64,000 nt of DNA from Stutzerimonas stutzeri (GTDB lineage: Bacteria > Pseudomonadota > Gammaproteobacteria > Pseudomonadales > Pseudomonadaceae), in contig NZ_JAMOII010000012.1 in the NCBI RefSeq assembly GCF_024448985.1, positions 42,696 through 106,695 of the forward strand. The letters run 5' to 3'. The notes below the pieces were generated by a model. That model had not been told where the DNA came from. It did no database searches and saw only the letters and a program-made list of their open reading frames with translations. This document shows, one piece after another, positions 26,516 to 35,275 of this stretch. The translations under genes and the position numbers were made by a program. Numbering within the stretch: the stretch's first letter is position 1; each line of letters starts with the position of its first letter.

Positions 26516-26852
26516 CGATTCCTTTCGATGTGGGGCATGGTGTGCACGAATGATTGTGCAAGCCGGCTAGCGATCAATCGGAGCCGGACTTTGGGGAAAA
26601 ACAGGGCGCGTGGCAAGTAGGCTCAGCGGCGCGCCGCTGTTTTTGGGAGCTGGTCGTCGTCAACTATAGAAAGACCCGTTATGGCGCTGGGTACACTGCG
26701 ATTTGATGCGTCAGCCAAGTATCCAAAGTTCGGAGATCCACCCCGCGCTTCGGTACACGGCCGCTGCAGTTCGGCCAGGTCTTCGATGCGTGTGGGTCCG
26801 GCGTTCCTTGCGTTCGCAATCTTTCGCCGTGTTCAGCCTTTTGGCCTGGCTA
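26516..26852. other. Spacer between thrB and the lipid cluster
   Basis: About 337 bases without a convincing gene. It should hold the promoter of the four-gene lipid cluster (reading left) and the 3' region of thrB. I see no recognisable operator, riboswitch or strong terminator. Confidence 0.5.
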
Positions 26853-27803
26853 TCAGAGCGCAAACGGCAATGCGCTATGGCATTGCCGGCGGGCGGCGAG
26901 CAGGCGGCGGAATTCTTCAGGGTCCTTGATCAGCACGGGTTGCCCGGCGAAGTTCTGCGCGGCGATCAGGCGCGAGAGCCAGAAACGCACGCCAGCCACG
27001 CGCAGCATCGGCTGCCACAACTCGGCCTCGGCCGGGGTGAAGCGGCGCAGGCTGGAGTAGGCGGCGAGCAGCGCCTGGCTGCGCTCCTCGTCGAGTTCAC
27101 CGTTGGGGTGGCTGCACCAATCGTTAACCGTGATGGCGATGTCGTAGAGCATTGGCCCGGAGCAGGCATTGTAAAAATCGATCACGCCGGTCAGGTGACC
27201 CCCCTCGAAGAGCACGTTGTCGCGGAACAGGTCGGCGTGCAGGTTGGCGCGGGGCAGGGCGAGGATCTTCGGTTTCAGCTCGGCGATTTCCGTCAGGCTG
27301 TCGCGCAGTAGCGGTAGCTGGGCCTCCGGCAGTCCCATGGCGATGCTGGGGCCCTCTTCTTGCATCCAGTCCAGGCCGCGGTCGCTGCGTCGCTCGATGA
27401 TATGTTCGCGCGTTGTCAGATGCAGGCGCGCCAGCAGTCGGCCCACTTCGCTGCAGTGATGGGCATTGGGCGCCGCGACGTGCCGGCCCGGTAAGCGCGG
27501 TTGCAGCAGCGCCGGCTTGCCTGCCAGGTTGCGCAGGGCTTCGCCGTCGGCGGTCTGTAGTGCGTAAGGCACCGGCAGGCCTGCCCGGTGCAGTACTTCG
27601 AGCAGCTCGATGAAGAACGGCAGGTCCTGGGTCGGTCCACGCTCAACCAGGGTCAGAACGTACTGACCCTGTTCCAGGCTGACGAAGAAGTTGCTGTTTT
27701 CGCTGCCGGCGGCGATGCCCTCGAACTCTTGCAGACGGCCTAGCCCATAAGGCGCCAGAAAAGCTTCCAGTTCTTCGTGTTGCAGCGGGGTGAATACCGA
27801 CAT
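26853..27803 (-). CDS. thrB: Homoserine kinase (ThrB, APH-fold type)
   Basis: Phosphorylates homoserine in threonine synthesis. The 316-residue protein has the choline-kinase/aminoglycoside phosphotransferase fold used by Pseudomonas-type homoserine kinases rather than the GHMP fold. The catalytic loop is NLHADLFRDNVLF (about residues 203-215) and the metal-binding Asp lies in GVIDFYNA. It lies upstream of the ynb-like genes and 30 bases after the DUF2782 gene on the same strand. Confidence 0.93.
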   Translation of the reverse strand: MSVFTPLQHEELEAFLAPYGLGRLQEFEGIAAGSENSNFFVSLEQGQYVLTLVERGPTQDLPFFIELLEVLHRAGLPVPYALQTADGEALRNLAGKPALLQPRLPGRHVAAPNAHHCSEVGRLLARLHLTTREHIIERRSDRGLDWMQEEGPSIAMGLPEAQLPLLRDSLTEIAELKPKILALPRANLHADLFRDNVLFEGGHLTGVIDFYNACSGPMLYDIAITVNDWCSHPNGELDEERSQALLAAYSSLRRFTPAEAELWQPMLRVAGVRFWLSRLIAAQNFAGQPVLIKDPEEFRRLLAARRQCHSALPFAL

Positions 27804-27833
27804 GAGTGGCCTTCCGTTATCGTCGTCGCCGCG

Positions 27834-28115
27834 TTACCAGCTGAAGATTTCCCAGGCGGGGATCAGCATGTCCGGTCGGTCGGCCCGGATGAAATTGCTG
27901 TCGCCATCGGCGCGCACCAGAAAATAGGGTTTGCCGGTCTTGGGGATGATCTTCACAGCATAGAGGAAGCCGTTAACCCGGTACTCTTCGACGGTCCGCT
28001 CACCTTCCTGGCGAATGGTCACGTCAGGCTCACCTTCGACCGACTCCTGGGCAAAACCGGTCAGCGGCACGAGCGCCAGCAGGCTGGCCAGCAACAGAGA
28101 TTTGACTGCACGCAT
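27834..28115 (-). CDS. Small exported protein, DUF2782 family
   Basis: A 93-residue protein from the ATG at 28115 (AAGGGCAAGG upstream). It has a signal peptide ending ...LTGFAQ and a short periplasmic domain whose core is EEYRVNGFLYAVKIIP followed by GKPYFLV. This is the DUF2782 family. Found between thrB and polA in other pseudomonads; function unknown. Its start is only 74 bases from the divergent polA start. Confidence 0.88.
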   Translation of the reverse strand: MRAVKSLLLASLLALVPLTGFAQESVEGEPDVTIRQEGERTVEEYRVNGFLYAVKIIPKTGKPYFLVRADGDSNFIRADRPDMLIPAWEIFSW

Positions 28116-28189
28116 GATAACCTTGCCCTTTGTCGTCAAGTGGTCCCTGCATTCTAGCCCCGGACCCGCCGAAAAGGTTGATCCCGCTC

Positions 28190-30934
28190 ATGAGTCAAAC
28201 GCCCCTGGTTTTGGTGGACGGTTCGTCCTACCTCTATCGCGCCTTCCATGCCCTGCCGCCGCTGACCACCTCTACCGGCAAGCCCACCGGTGCGGTTAAA
28301 GGCGTGTTGAACATGCTGCTGTCGCTGCGCCGGCAGTATCCGGACAGCCCCTTCGCGGTCGTCTTCGATGCCAAGGGGCCGACCTTCCGCGACACGCTGT
28401 TTGCCGAGTACAAATCTCACCGTCCGCCGATGCCGGATGACCTGCGTGGCCAGGTCGAGCCGCTGCACGCCAGCGTTCGCGCGCTCGGCATGCCGCTGTT
28501 GTGCGTGGACGGGGTCGAGGCCGACGACGTGATCGGCACCTTGGCGCGCCAATGCGCAGCCCTCCAGCGCGACGTCGTCATCTCCACTGGCGACAAGGAC
28601 ATGGCGCAGCTGGTCTGCCCTCACGTCACGCTGGTCAACACCATGACCGGCAGCGTCTATGACATCGAGGGTGTACGGACCAAGTTCGGCGTCGGTCCCG
28701 AGCTGATCATCGATTTCCTCGCGCTGATGGGCGACAAGGTCGACAACATCCCCGGCGTGCCGGGTGTCGGCGAGAAGACCGCCTGCGGCTTGCTCAACGG
28801 CATTCCCGGCGGACTTAAGGGACTCTACGAGAACCTCGACAAGGTCTGCGATTTGCCCATTCGCGGCGCCAAGTCGCTGGCCGCCAAGCTCGAAGAGCAC
28901 CGCGACGCCGCGTTCATGTCCTATGAGCTGGCAACGATCAAGATCGACGTGCCGCTGGACGTCGAAGTGGGCGACCTGATGCCCGGCGAGCCCCACCGCG
29001 AAGCCCTGATTGCACTGTACCGCGAGCTGGAATTCAAGAACTGGCTCGATGAACTGCTGCGCGAGGCGAAAGCCGCCGGGGAAGACTGCGAGGTGCAGCC
29101 TGAAGGCTGCTCGATCCAGGCCGAGGCCGAATACACGACGATCTTCGAGCAGGCCGAGTTCGACACTTGGCTCGAACGCCTGAACAGCGCCGAGTGCTTC
29201 GCCTTCGATACCGAGACCACCAGCCTCGATGCGCAGAAGGCGCAGCTGGTCGGCGTGTCTTTCGCCATCGAAGCCGGCAAGGCGGCCTATGTACCGCTGG
29301 GCCACAGCTACATGGGCGTGCCGCAGCAGCTTGATCGCGATGCCGTGCTCGCCGCGCTCAAGCCGCTGCTGGAGGACGCCGGCAGGCGCAAGATCTGCCA
29401 GCACGGCAAGTACGACATGAACGTGCTGATGCACTACGGCATCGAGATGCGCGGCATGACCTTCGACACCATGCTCGAATCCTACGTGCTCGACGCCACG
29501 GCCACCCGCCACGACATGGACAGCCTGGCGCTCAAGTATCTCGGGCGCGGCACTATTCGCTTCGAGGACATCGCCGGCAAAGGCGCTAAGCAGCTGACCT
29601 TCGACCAGATCGCTATCGAGCAGGCCGGACCCTATGCCGCCGAGGATGCCGACGTCACCCTACGTTTGCATCAGGCGCTCATGGGCAAGCTGGAAGCAAC
29701 GCCGTCTCTGCTCAAGGTGCTCAACGAGATCGAGATGCCGCTGGTGCCAGTTCTGGCGCGCATCGAGCGCAACGGCGCGCTGGTCGATGCCAACCTGCTC
29801 GGGCTGCAGAGCGTCGAGATTGGCAACAAGCTCGTCGAGCTGGAGCGCGAGGCCTATGACATCGCTGGCGAGGAATTCAACCTCGGCTCGCCCAAGCAGC
29901 TCTGCGCAATCCTCTATGACAAGCTCGGCTGCCCGGTGCTGTCGAAGACCGCCGGCGGCCAGCCGTCCACGGCCGAAAGCGTGTTGGCCGACCTGGCCGA
30001 AAAGGATTACCCGCTGCCGAAAGTAATCATGCAGCATCGCAGCTTGAGCAAGCTCAAGGGCACCTACACCGACAAGCTGCCGCTGCAGATCAACCCGCGC
30101 ACCGGACGTATTCACACCAGCTACCACCAGGCCGTGACGGCGACCGGGCGGCTATCGTCGAGCGACCCGAATCTGCAGAACATCCCGATCCGCACCGCCG
30201 AGGGCCGGCGCATCCGCCAGGCATTCGTCGCCGCGCCGGGCTACAAGCTACTGGCCGCGGACTATTCGCAGATCGAGCTGCGCATCATGGCGCACCTGGC
30301 GCAGGACGAAGGGTTGCTCTATGCCTTCCAGAATGACTTGGATGTGCATCGCGCCACCGCCGCTGAGGTGTTCGGCGTGGAGCTGGATCAGGTCAGCAAT
30401 GACCAGCGACGCAGCGCCAAAGCGATCAACTTCGGTCTGATCTATGGCATGAGCGCGTTCGGGCTGGCCAAGCAGATCGACGTCAGCCGTGGTGAGGCGC
30501 AGGCCTATATCGATCGCTATTTCGCGCGCTACCCCGGCGTGCTCGCCTACATGGAGCGCACCCGCACGCAAGCGGCGGAGCAGGGCTACGTGGAAACGCT
30601 GTTCGGGCGCCGGCTGTATCTGCCCGAGATCAACTCGAAGAACGGTGCCATGCGCAAGGGCGCCGAACGCACCGCGATCAATGCGCCGATGCAGGGCACT
30701 GCGGCGGACATCATCAAGCGCGCCATGATCAGTGTGGACAACTGGCTGCAGGGCAGCGGTCTAGACGCCCGGGTAATCCTGCAGGTGCACGACGAACTGG
30801 TGCTGGAAGTCCGCGAAGATCTAGTCGAGCAGGTGCGCGAGACGATCTGTCCGCTGATGAGCCAGGCCGCCGAGCTGGACGTGCCGCTGTTGGTGGAAGC
30901 GGGCGTGGGCGACAACTGGGACGAGGCGCATTGA
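28190..30934 (+). CDS. polA: DNA polymerase I
   Basis: Repair and Okazaki-fragment polymerase, 914 residues. The N-terminal 5'-3' exonuclease/FEN domain (1 to about 300) includes GVEADDVIGTLA and DNIPGVPGVGEKTA. The 3'-5' exonuclease domain has FDTETTSLD with Asp340 and Glu342, so proofreading looks intact. The polymerase domain has DYSQIELR (Asp691), the O helix RRSAKAINFGLIYG and QVHDEL (His867, Asp868). The start is the ATG at 28190; the upstream in-frame codon at 28130 would lie in the DUF2782 promoter region. Confidence 0.97.
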   Translation: MSQTPLVLVDGSSYLYRAFHALPPLTTSTGKPTGAVKGVLNMLLSLRRQYPDSPFAVVFDAKGPTFRDTLFAEYKSHRPPMPDDLRGQVEPLHASVRALGMPLLCVDGVEADDVIGTLARQCAALQRDVVISTGDKDMAQLVCPHVTLVNTMTGSVYDIEGVRTKFGVGPELIIDFLALMGDKVDNIPGVPGVGEKTACGLLNGIPGGLKGLYENLDKVCDLPIRGAKSLAAKLEEHRDAAFMSYELATIKIDVPLDVEVGDLMPGEPHREALIALYRELEFKNWLDELLREAKAAGEDCEVQPEGCSIQAEAEYTTIFEQAEFDTWLERLNSAECFAFDTETTSLDAQKAQLVGVSFAIEAGKAAYVPLGHSYMGVPQQLDRDAVLAALKPLLEDAGRRKICQHGKYDMNVLMHYGIEMRGMTFDTMLESYVLDATATRHDMDSLALKYLGRGTIRFEDIAGKGAKQLTFDQIAIEQAGPYAAEDADVTLRLHQALMGKLEATPSLLKVLNEIEMPLVPVLARIERNGALVDANLLGLQSVEIGNKLVELEREAYDIAGEEFNLGSPKQLCAILYDKLGCPVLSKTAGGQPSTAESVLADLAEKDYPLPKVIMQHRSLSKLKGTYTDKLPLQINPRTGRIHTSYHQAVTATGRLSSSDPNLQNIPIRTAEGRRIRQAFVAAPGYKLLAADYSQIELRIMAHLAQDEGLLYAFQNDLDVHRATAAEVFGVELDQVSNDQRRSAKAINFGLIYGMSAFGLAKQIDVSRGEAQAYIDRYFARYPGVLAYMERTRTQAAEQGYVETLFGRRLYLPEINSKNGAMRKGAERTAINAPMQGTAADIIKRAMISVDNWLQGSGLDARVILQVHDELVLEVREDLVEQVRETICPLMSQAAELDVPLLVEAGVGDNWDEAH

Positions 30935-30980
30935 GGCGAGCATAGTCGAAGCGAAACGAAATTATTTTTCATGACCCATT

Positions 30981-31008
30981 GAACTCATGACGCAAAAGGC
31001 GAGTCATA
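30981..31008 (+). promoter_or_regulatory. Candidate sigma-22 (AlgU) promoter of ersA
   Basis: GAACTC at 30981-30986 and GTCATA at 31003-31008 are 16 bases apart, close to the AlgU/sigma-E type GAACTT-N16/17-TCtgA pattern. The predicted start is near 31013. In P. aeruginosa, ErsA is known to depend on AlgT/U (from memory). Confidence 0.5.
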
Positions 31009-31012
31009 GGCT

Positions 31013-31144
31013 TCGGAGGGTGTCAAAACCCTTCGATGCTCCTTGTTGTGTTAAGTGTTGGCAGATCATCTGGACCTCGCCCTAGCGGTCCGGATTTGGA
31101 ACCTCGAACTTCCCCCTCCCCCAACGAAGTTCGAGGTTTTTTTT
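31013..31144 (+). ncRNA. ersA: ErsA small regulatory RNA (Spot 42-like position)
   Basis: Small RNA gene downstream of polA, the location of ErsA in Pseudomonas. The 3' end is certain: an eleven-base perfect stem ACCTCGAACTT (31101-31111) / AAGTTCGAGGT (31127-31137), a C/U-rich loop CCCCCTCCCCCAACG and eight T residues ending at 31144. The 5' end is inferred from the candidate promoter and gives about 132 nt, the length I recall for P. aeruginosa ErsA. ErsA pairs through C/U-rich segments with mRNAs such as algC; target pairing here was not tested. Confidence 0.82.
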
Positions 31145-31330
31145 GCCTGTTGAAAATTCCTGCACTCTTCGTATGGCCGAATTCATTAGGTGATAGTCCC
31201 ACGGCGGCCGAACAAGTTTGGCCCTACCGGACTGCAAGGCGCGTTGGGTCCGCCGGACTTTCATGAGGTACATGCCTTGTAGGGCCGAATTCGGCCATGG
31301 CTCCGCGCCGCCGAACAAGTTCGGCCCTAC
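31145..31330. repeat. REP-like repeats between ersA and the DUF4105 gene
   Basis: Three units of a second repeat family (GTAGGGCCGAACTTGTTCGGC type). They are CCGAACAAGTTTGGCCCTAC at about 31208-31227, GTAGGGCCGAA at 31279-31289 and its complement TTCGGCCCTAC at 31320-31330. The last two form an inverted pair whose right arm contains the stop codon of the DUF4105 gene (31327-31329) and may terminate it. A related fragment lies at 8573-8593. Confidence 0.65.
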
Positions 31331-33285
31331 GGCAACTGCAGCCCGCCGCCGGCCTTATGCAAGCCACGCAGGCGATCGCCAATTTGCGCCAGATTGGCCT
31401 CCACATCCTCCAACTCTAGCCGACGCTCCTCACTCAACAGCAAGCGAACCTCTGCGTTCAGCGTCTCGGTGAGCTGCAGCAGCCGTGCCTGGCGCTGGCT
31501 GCTTTCCTGCTCCAGGCGCGCCCATTCGCTGGCCTGCGGTAGCCCGTAGCCGTGGCCATCGAGCAGCTCGGCTGGGCGACTCAGGTAGCCGCTATTAGCG
31601 AGGATGCCCTGCAGCGTGTCGTCGGCCTTGGCTAGGCTCTGGTCACCGCGTTCGCGACCACTCAGGTAGCGATTCTTCAGTTCTTCCTGTGCAAGCAACA
31701 GATGCCGGCGTAGCGCGGCTTGCTCCACTAGCAACAGGGCCGCGCTAGCGCGCAGGTCAGCCTGGGCGATCCAAGGGCGGCGCTGCTCGGCGCTTAGCGC
31801 CAGCCAATCCTCGACGTTGCTTTGCGGCAGGCCCAGCCGCTCGCGGAGCACCGCGAACATGGCTTGGTAGCGGTCGCGGTAGGAGTCGAAGCGATAACCC
31901 AGACGCAGCGCCTCGCGCGGGTCGTCGAGTACGCTTGCATCGGCTACGCCACGATTGATCAGAATCTCTAGCAGCCCGCTGGGCAGGATGCTGTCCAGCG
32001 CGTCGAATTCGGGACGGGCCGTCCCGCTGCGCAGCAGCTTGAGGGTTTCCACGGCGCAGTTATTGGACAGGAAGTAATAGTCGCCGTCATAGCTCCAATG
32101 CATCTCCGCGCTGCGCTCGACCAGCATATCGATCTCGCGCCGCTCCAGTTTCAGCGGAATCGAGGCCAGGCTGCGCAGCTCGACCTTGGTGTATTCGTCG
32201 ATCACCTGACCCAGCGGCAGGACAAACAGGCGCGACGGGTAGACGCCGGTGAGGCCGTCCCAGCTGGACAGCTGCACGTCACCGACGAAGGCACGGAAAG
32301 ACAACACTAGGTGGTGATCGAGATCCAGCCGGCAATCCGGCCCGCTTGGACGGCCAGGCGCGCAGATCACCAGACGCAGCATGCTGTGCCCCCAACGGCT
32401 GACCCAGGCGTCATTGGCCTCGGCGAACAGATAGTCCACTTCGTAGACGCGTTCCGGATCGAGTTCCACTAACGGTGTGCGGGCGAAATCATGACCGGCG
32501 TTGAGGATCGGCAAACCGCTCGCGCATTCATCCATTTCTGCCGGCTGCCAGCCGAAATGTTCGCGGAAATAGCGATGCAGGGAAGGTCGGCGGCAGGCGT
32601 AGCTGGGGTCCAGCAGGAAGTACTCCAGATTCACCGCAACGAATTCGAGGGGATTGGTCAGCTCATACATATCGGGGCTACGAGCGGCCTGAGCATTGCT
32701 GACTTCCCGCTCGCCGCGTTGGCCGACGCGCTGGGGCCAGCCGGCGAGATCGAGCAGGCGCGGGTCGTCGCTGAGGGTGAAGCGGCGCTCGGTCTGGCCG
32801 CGGCAGGCATCTGGCAATCCCACCAGACCGAGGCTGGCGGCGCGCTGACTGCAAAATGCGAGCTGCCGATAGCCTTCCGGCGACCAGAGCCGAGCGCGAT
32901 CGTAGAGGTGAGCGATTTCGTGAATCAGCGTGGCCAGCAGCTCGCGGCGTACGGTCCCATGCGGGCGGCTGGTGCGTTGCGTGGCGGCGGAGCCATCGCT
33001 CAGCGCGGGCAGCAGACGGCGGTTGAGCAGCAGCTGATCGCCGCCAGCACTTCCGTAGACGTCATGCGTCAGCCCATCGTGCCAGCGGACGCGTACGTCC
33101 CGGTCGAGGTGCTCGACCATCCGCGGTGGCAATGCGGCCATGGCTTCATTCAGTAACTGCTGGCTAGCCGCTTGTTCGGCTGGTTGCAGGTTGCGGTCAT
33201 CCAGCGTCAGGCGAAGGTCGGCCTGAGCAAAATTGGCGAGCGCGGTGAGCGCAACGGCAATCCACCATGCGCGAGGTGATTTCAC
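31327..33285 (-). CDS. DUF4105 domain-containing exported protein
   Basis: A 652-residue protein with an N-terminal signal (about residues 1-22, ...LANFAQA). The first part contains a zinc-peptidase-like HEIAHLYDRA segment near residue 118. The middle is the DUF4105 domain (YEVDYLFAEANDAWVSRWGH... and YFLSNNCAVETLKLL), in which the His and Cys residues resemble a papain-like/NlpC-type arrangement. The C-terminal 150 residues are Gln/Glu/Arg-rich and probably helical. The start is GTG, overlapping the stop of the preceding DUF2388 gene as GTGA, so the genes are coupled. The catalytic role is unknown. Confidence 0.85.
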   Translation of the reverse strand: MKSPRAWWIAVALTALANFAQADLRLTLDDRNLQPAEQAASQQLLNEAMAALPPRMVEHLDRDVRVRWHDGLTHDVYGSAGGDQLLLNRRLLPALSDGSAATQRTSRPHGTVRRELLATLIHEIAHLYDRARLWSPEGYRQLAFCSQRAASLGLVGLPDACRGQTERRFTLSDDPRLLDLAGWPQRVGQRGEREVSNAQAARSPDMYELTNPLEFVAVNLEYFLLDPSYACRRPSLHRYFREHFGWQPAEMDECASGLPILNAGHDFARTPLVELDPERVYEVDYLFAEANDAWVSRWGHSMLRLVICAPGRPSGPDCRLDLDHHLVLSFRAFVGDVQLSSWDGLTGVYPSRLFVLPLGQVIDEYTKVELRSLASIPLKLERREIDMLVERSAEMHWSYDGDYYFLSNNCAVETLKLLRSGTARPEFDALDSILPSGLLEILINRGVADASVLDDPREALRLGYRFDSYRDRYQAMFAVLRERLGLPQSNVEDWLALSAEQRRPWIAQADLRASAALLLVEQAALRRHLLLAQEELKNRYLSGRERGDQSLAKADDTLQGILANSGYLSRPAELLDGHGYGLPQASEWARLEQESSQRQARLLQLTETLNAEVRLLLSEERRLELEDVEANLAQIGDRLRGLHKAGGGLQLP

Positions 33286-33602
33286 TGGGCGAGGATGAGT
33301 TCAGCCAGTGCCTGGTCGCTGGCTTGCCGAGCTTCGGGGAATGCGCCGCGTAGTCCGCCAAATGCCGCTTCCAGACGAGCACCGCGAATCTCGCCGCCGC
33401 TGGCGACGAAGCCGGCCGCTTCGTCCCGCGCTTCGCTGACGACTTTCATGTCGCTGATGCGGCTGGTCACGTCCGAGGTGAAGTTGATGCTGCGATCCAG
33501 CGCGTTGACGAGGATGTTGCTGGTGGCCACCAGGGTCTGCGCCTGGGCACCGCCGACGAACAGGACCAGTGCGAGCGGCACGGCGGTCAGCTTGAAGTTC
33601 AT
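33282..33602 (-). CDS. DUF2388 protein, third copy
   Basis: A 106-residue exported protein (signal ...VGGAQA) of the DUF2388 family. The core is EARDEAAGFVASGGEIRGARLEAA (given in parts: EARDEAAGFVASGGE, then IRGARLEAA) and it ends in LAELILAQ. It overlaps the DUF4105 start by four bases. It is a paralogue of the two genes upstream on this strand. Function unknown; an in-frame extension to 33740 runs into the neighbouring gene and is not believable. Confidence 0.88.
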   Translation of the reverse strand: MNFKLTAVPLALVLFVGGAQAQTLVATSNILVNALDRSINFTSDVTSRISDMKVVSEARDEAAGFVASGGEIRGARLEAAFGGLRGAFPEARQASDQALAELILAQ

Positions 33603-33627
33603 AAGGGTTCTCGTAAAACGGGGTGGG

Positions 33628-33921
33628 TCATTGGACGAGGATTGCCTCGGCCAGTTCAAGGTCGCTTGCAGCCAGCTGCGGGTGGTTTTCACGCAGCCAA
33701 CGCAGCGCCGATTCCAGCCGCGCTCCGCGGTTCTCGCCATCGCTGGCGACGAACCTCGCGGCTTCGTCTTTGGAGTCGAGGATCAGCTTGTTGTCGAACG
33801 GGGCGCTGGTTACCTGGCTGGCGACATAGGTGGAAGCGACACTGCCAGCAAGAAGGCTATCGAAGGCCTGTGCGTTGCCACAAAGACAACAGCCGACCAA
33901 TACAAGGTAAAGCGAACGCAT
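33628..33921 (-). CDS. DUF2388 protein, second copy
   Basis: A 97-residue exported protein (signal ...CCLCGNAQA) with the DUF2388 core SKDEAARFVASDGENRGARL and C-terminal ELAEAILVQ. The signal region has two Cys (residues 11 and 13) but no good lipobox. It lies 25 bases before the third copy and 86 bases after the first. Function unknown. Confidence 0.88.
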   Translation of the reverse strand: MRSLYLVLVGCCLCGNAQAFDSLLAGSVASTYVASQVTSAPFDNKLILDSKDEAARFVASDGENRGARLESALRWLRENHPQLAASDLELAEAILVQ

Positions 33922-34007
33922 GCGGATCCTGGTGCCGAAAAATCAGCCGCATAGGCTAGCGAAACGCTAGCCCCAGGGCTAGCGCACGCTTGCTATAAAA
34001 CTGTACG

Positions 34008-34325
34008 TCAGAGCGCCAGAATGGCGCTGGCCAGCTGCACGTCGCTGGCTTCGATGCCCGGTCGCTCACTGCGGATGTGTTTCAGCGCGGCTTCCAGCTG
34101 AGCACCACGTGCCTCGCCATTGCTTGCCACGAAACGGGCCGCATCGTCCCGCGCGTCGCGTACCAGCTTGTCGTCGCCCAGGTTCGAGGTGATGTCGGAG
34201 GTGCCTTCGACAGTGTTGACCAGCGAGGCGCCGATTGCATCGATGGTCCCGGTGATGCTGCCGGCGAAGGCCGTTCCCGTGACCAGGCAGGCAGCGGCGG
34301 CAACTGACAATAGATATTTGTTCAT
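34008..34325 (-). CDS. DUF2388 protein, first copy
   Basis: A 105-residue exported protein (signal ...VTGTAFA) with the family core RDDAARFVASNGEARGAQLE and C-terminal QLASAILAL. It is the promoter-proximal copy of three tandem paralogues that lead into the DUF4105 gene. Function unknown; expression is probably driven from 34326-34413. Confidence 0.88.
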   Translation of the reverse strand: MNKYLLSVAAAACLVTGTAFAGSITGTIDAIGASLVNTVEGTSDITSNLGDDKLVRDARDDAARFVASNGEARGAQLEAALKHIRSERPGIEASDVQLASAILAL

Positions 34326-34413
34326 ACACTTCTCCAGAGCTGAGCAACTTCGACCCGTGGCCGGGCGATGCCGTTCAGCTTATGCCGCTAGGCGTCATCA
34401 GAGAAGTGTGGCG

Positions 34414-34614
34414 TCAACGCCAGAACGGCTTACTCAGCTCGTCCATCCGCTCACTGTGACTGATGCCGACGTCGGACAGTTGATGATCGTCCAGCGCCGC
34501 CAGTTGGCGCCGAGTGCGCGCGCGTTGCTGCCAGAGCCGCAACAGTTGCAACAATCGGCGTAGCGGTGCCGTGCCGATACGGAGGGTGAGCATGCGGGGC
34601 AGTACGCGCTCCAT
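34414..34614 (-). CDS. Small DUF1127 (YjiS-like) protein
   Basis: A 66-residue Arg-rich protein. The second half, RTRRQLAALDDHQLSDVGIS, is the DUF1127 motif. Proteins of this family are small, often stress-induced, and some bind RNA or modulate phosphate and carbon metabolism in alphaproteobacteria; a role here is not known. It lies 88 bases upstream of the DUF2388 set on the same strand and may be separately transcribed. Confidence 0.85.
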   Translation of the reverse strand: MERVLPRMLTLRIGTAPLRRLLQLLRLWQQRARTRRQLAALDDHQLSDVGISHSERMDELSKPFWR

Positions 34615-34795
34615 GTGCCTCTCCTTCCCGCCGTTTCGCGGGGATGGGTTATGGGCAAATAGAGTCGCCTGGCGCGCTGTTGCGTAACAGTCACAGGCGT
34701 TGTGGATTGTGCCGGTCCAGTTGCAAGTGCAAACGAACTGTACGGCTGTTAATCCAGCGGAACTGTTCTTTGCAACGAGACCTGCTTGGCCTGAT

Positions 34796-35110
34796 TCAGC
34801 CCGTAGCGGATGACGGGCTGATCATTTCGATCGGGCGGATCTCGAACTCACGAGTCAGGAAATCCATGCGCTGTTCGTGGAAGCGACGCATGTGAGGCAG
34901 CGCACTGTGCGCCTGGAGATGCTCGGGCGATTGCCAGACCTCATAGAAGATGAACAGCGTCGGGTCTTCGCCATCGCGCAGCATGTGGTATTCGATACAG
35001 CCGTCTTCGGCCCGGCTCGGGGCAACATAGCTGCGGAAAAGCGCTTCGAATTCGTCGGCTTTGTCCGGTCGCGTGTAGGCGTGGAGCATGAAGGCACAGG
35101 TGTCGCTCAT
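34796..35110 (-). CDS. Antibiotic biosynthesis monooxygenase (ABM) domain protein
   Basis: A 104-residue ferredoxin-like-fold protein of the ABM/YgiN type: a C-terminal His-rich stretch HLQAHSALPHMRRF and the IEYHMLRDGEDPTLFIFYEVW strand pair (in parts). YgiN-type proteins act on quinols. That fits the divergent neighbour, an MdaB-type quinone reductase (E. coli mdaB and ygiN are adjacent). The ATG at 35110 is used; an upstream in-frame codon at 35146 lacks support. Confidence 0.88.
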   Translation of the reverse strand: MSDTCAFMLHAYTRPDKADEFEALFRSYVAPSRAEDGCIEYHMLRDGEDPTLFIFYEVWQSPEHLQAHSALPHMRRFHEQRMDFLTREFEIRPIEMISPSSATG

Positions 35111-35175
35111 GAGTTTCTTGCTCCGTAAGGGCAGTGGCTGTTGCAAACGCTACCGCATTAGCCGGCCAAGCATTC

Positions 35176-35190
35176 TTGACTTTCAGTCAA
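35176..35190. promoter_or_regulatory. Perfect palindrome between the ygiN-like gene and mdaB
   Basis: TTGACT-TTC-AGTCAA is a perfect 6+3+6 inverted repeat, placed about 66 bases before the ygiN-like start (reading left) and 86 bases before mdaB (reading right). Position and symmetry suggest an operator for a regulator of both genes. Confidence 0.45.
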
Positions 35191-35275
35191 TTCGTTTTTG
35201 TCTCAAAGGCTCTGTTTCGCGGGGTTAGTAATCGTTAGGCTGCTCGCCATTCGTAACTGATCAGGTCGCCTGTCG

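Noticed and set aside
26866-26887. Hairpin GGCAATGC-GCTATG-GCATTGCC near the thrB stop as terminator
   Set aside because: It lies inside the last codons of thrB and has no T run in the direction of transcription, so I did not annotate it.
28154-29512. 452-residue minus-strand frame opposite polA
   Set aside because: Fully inside polA on the other strand; composition (Gln, His, Val, Arg) is that of a shadow frame of a GC-rich gene.
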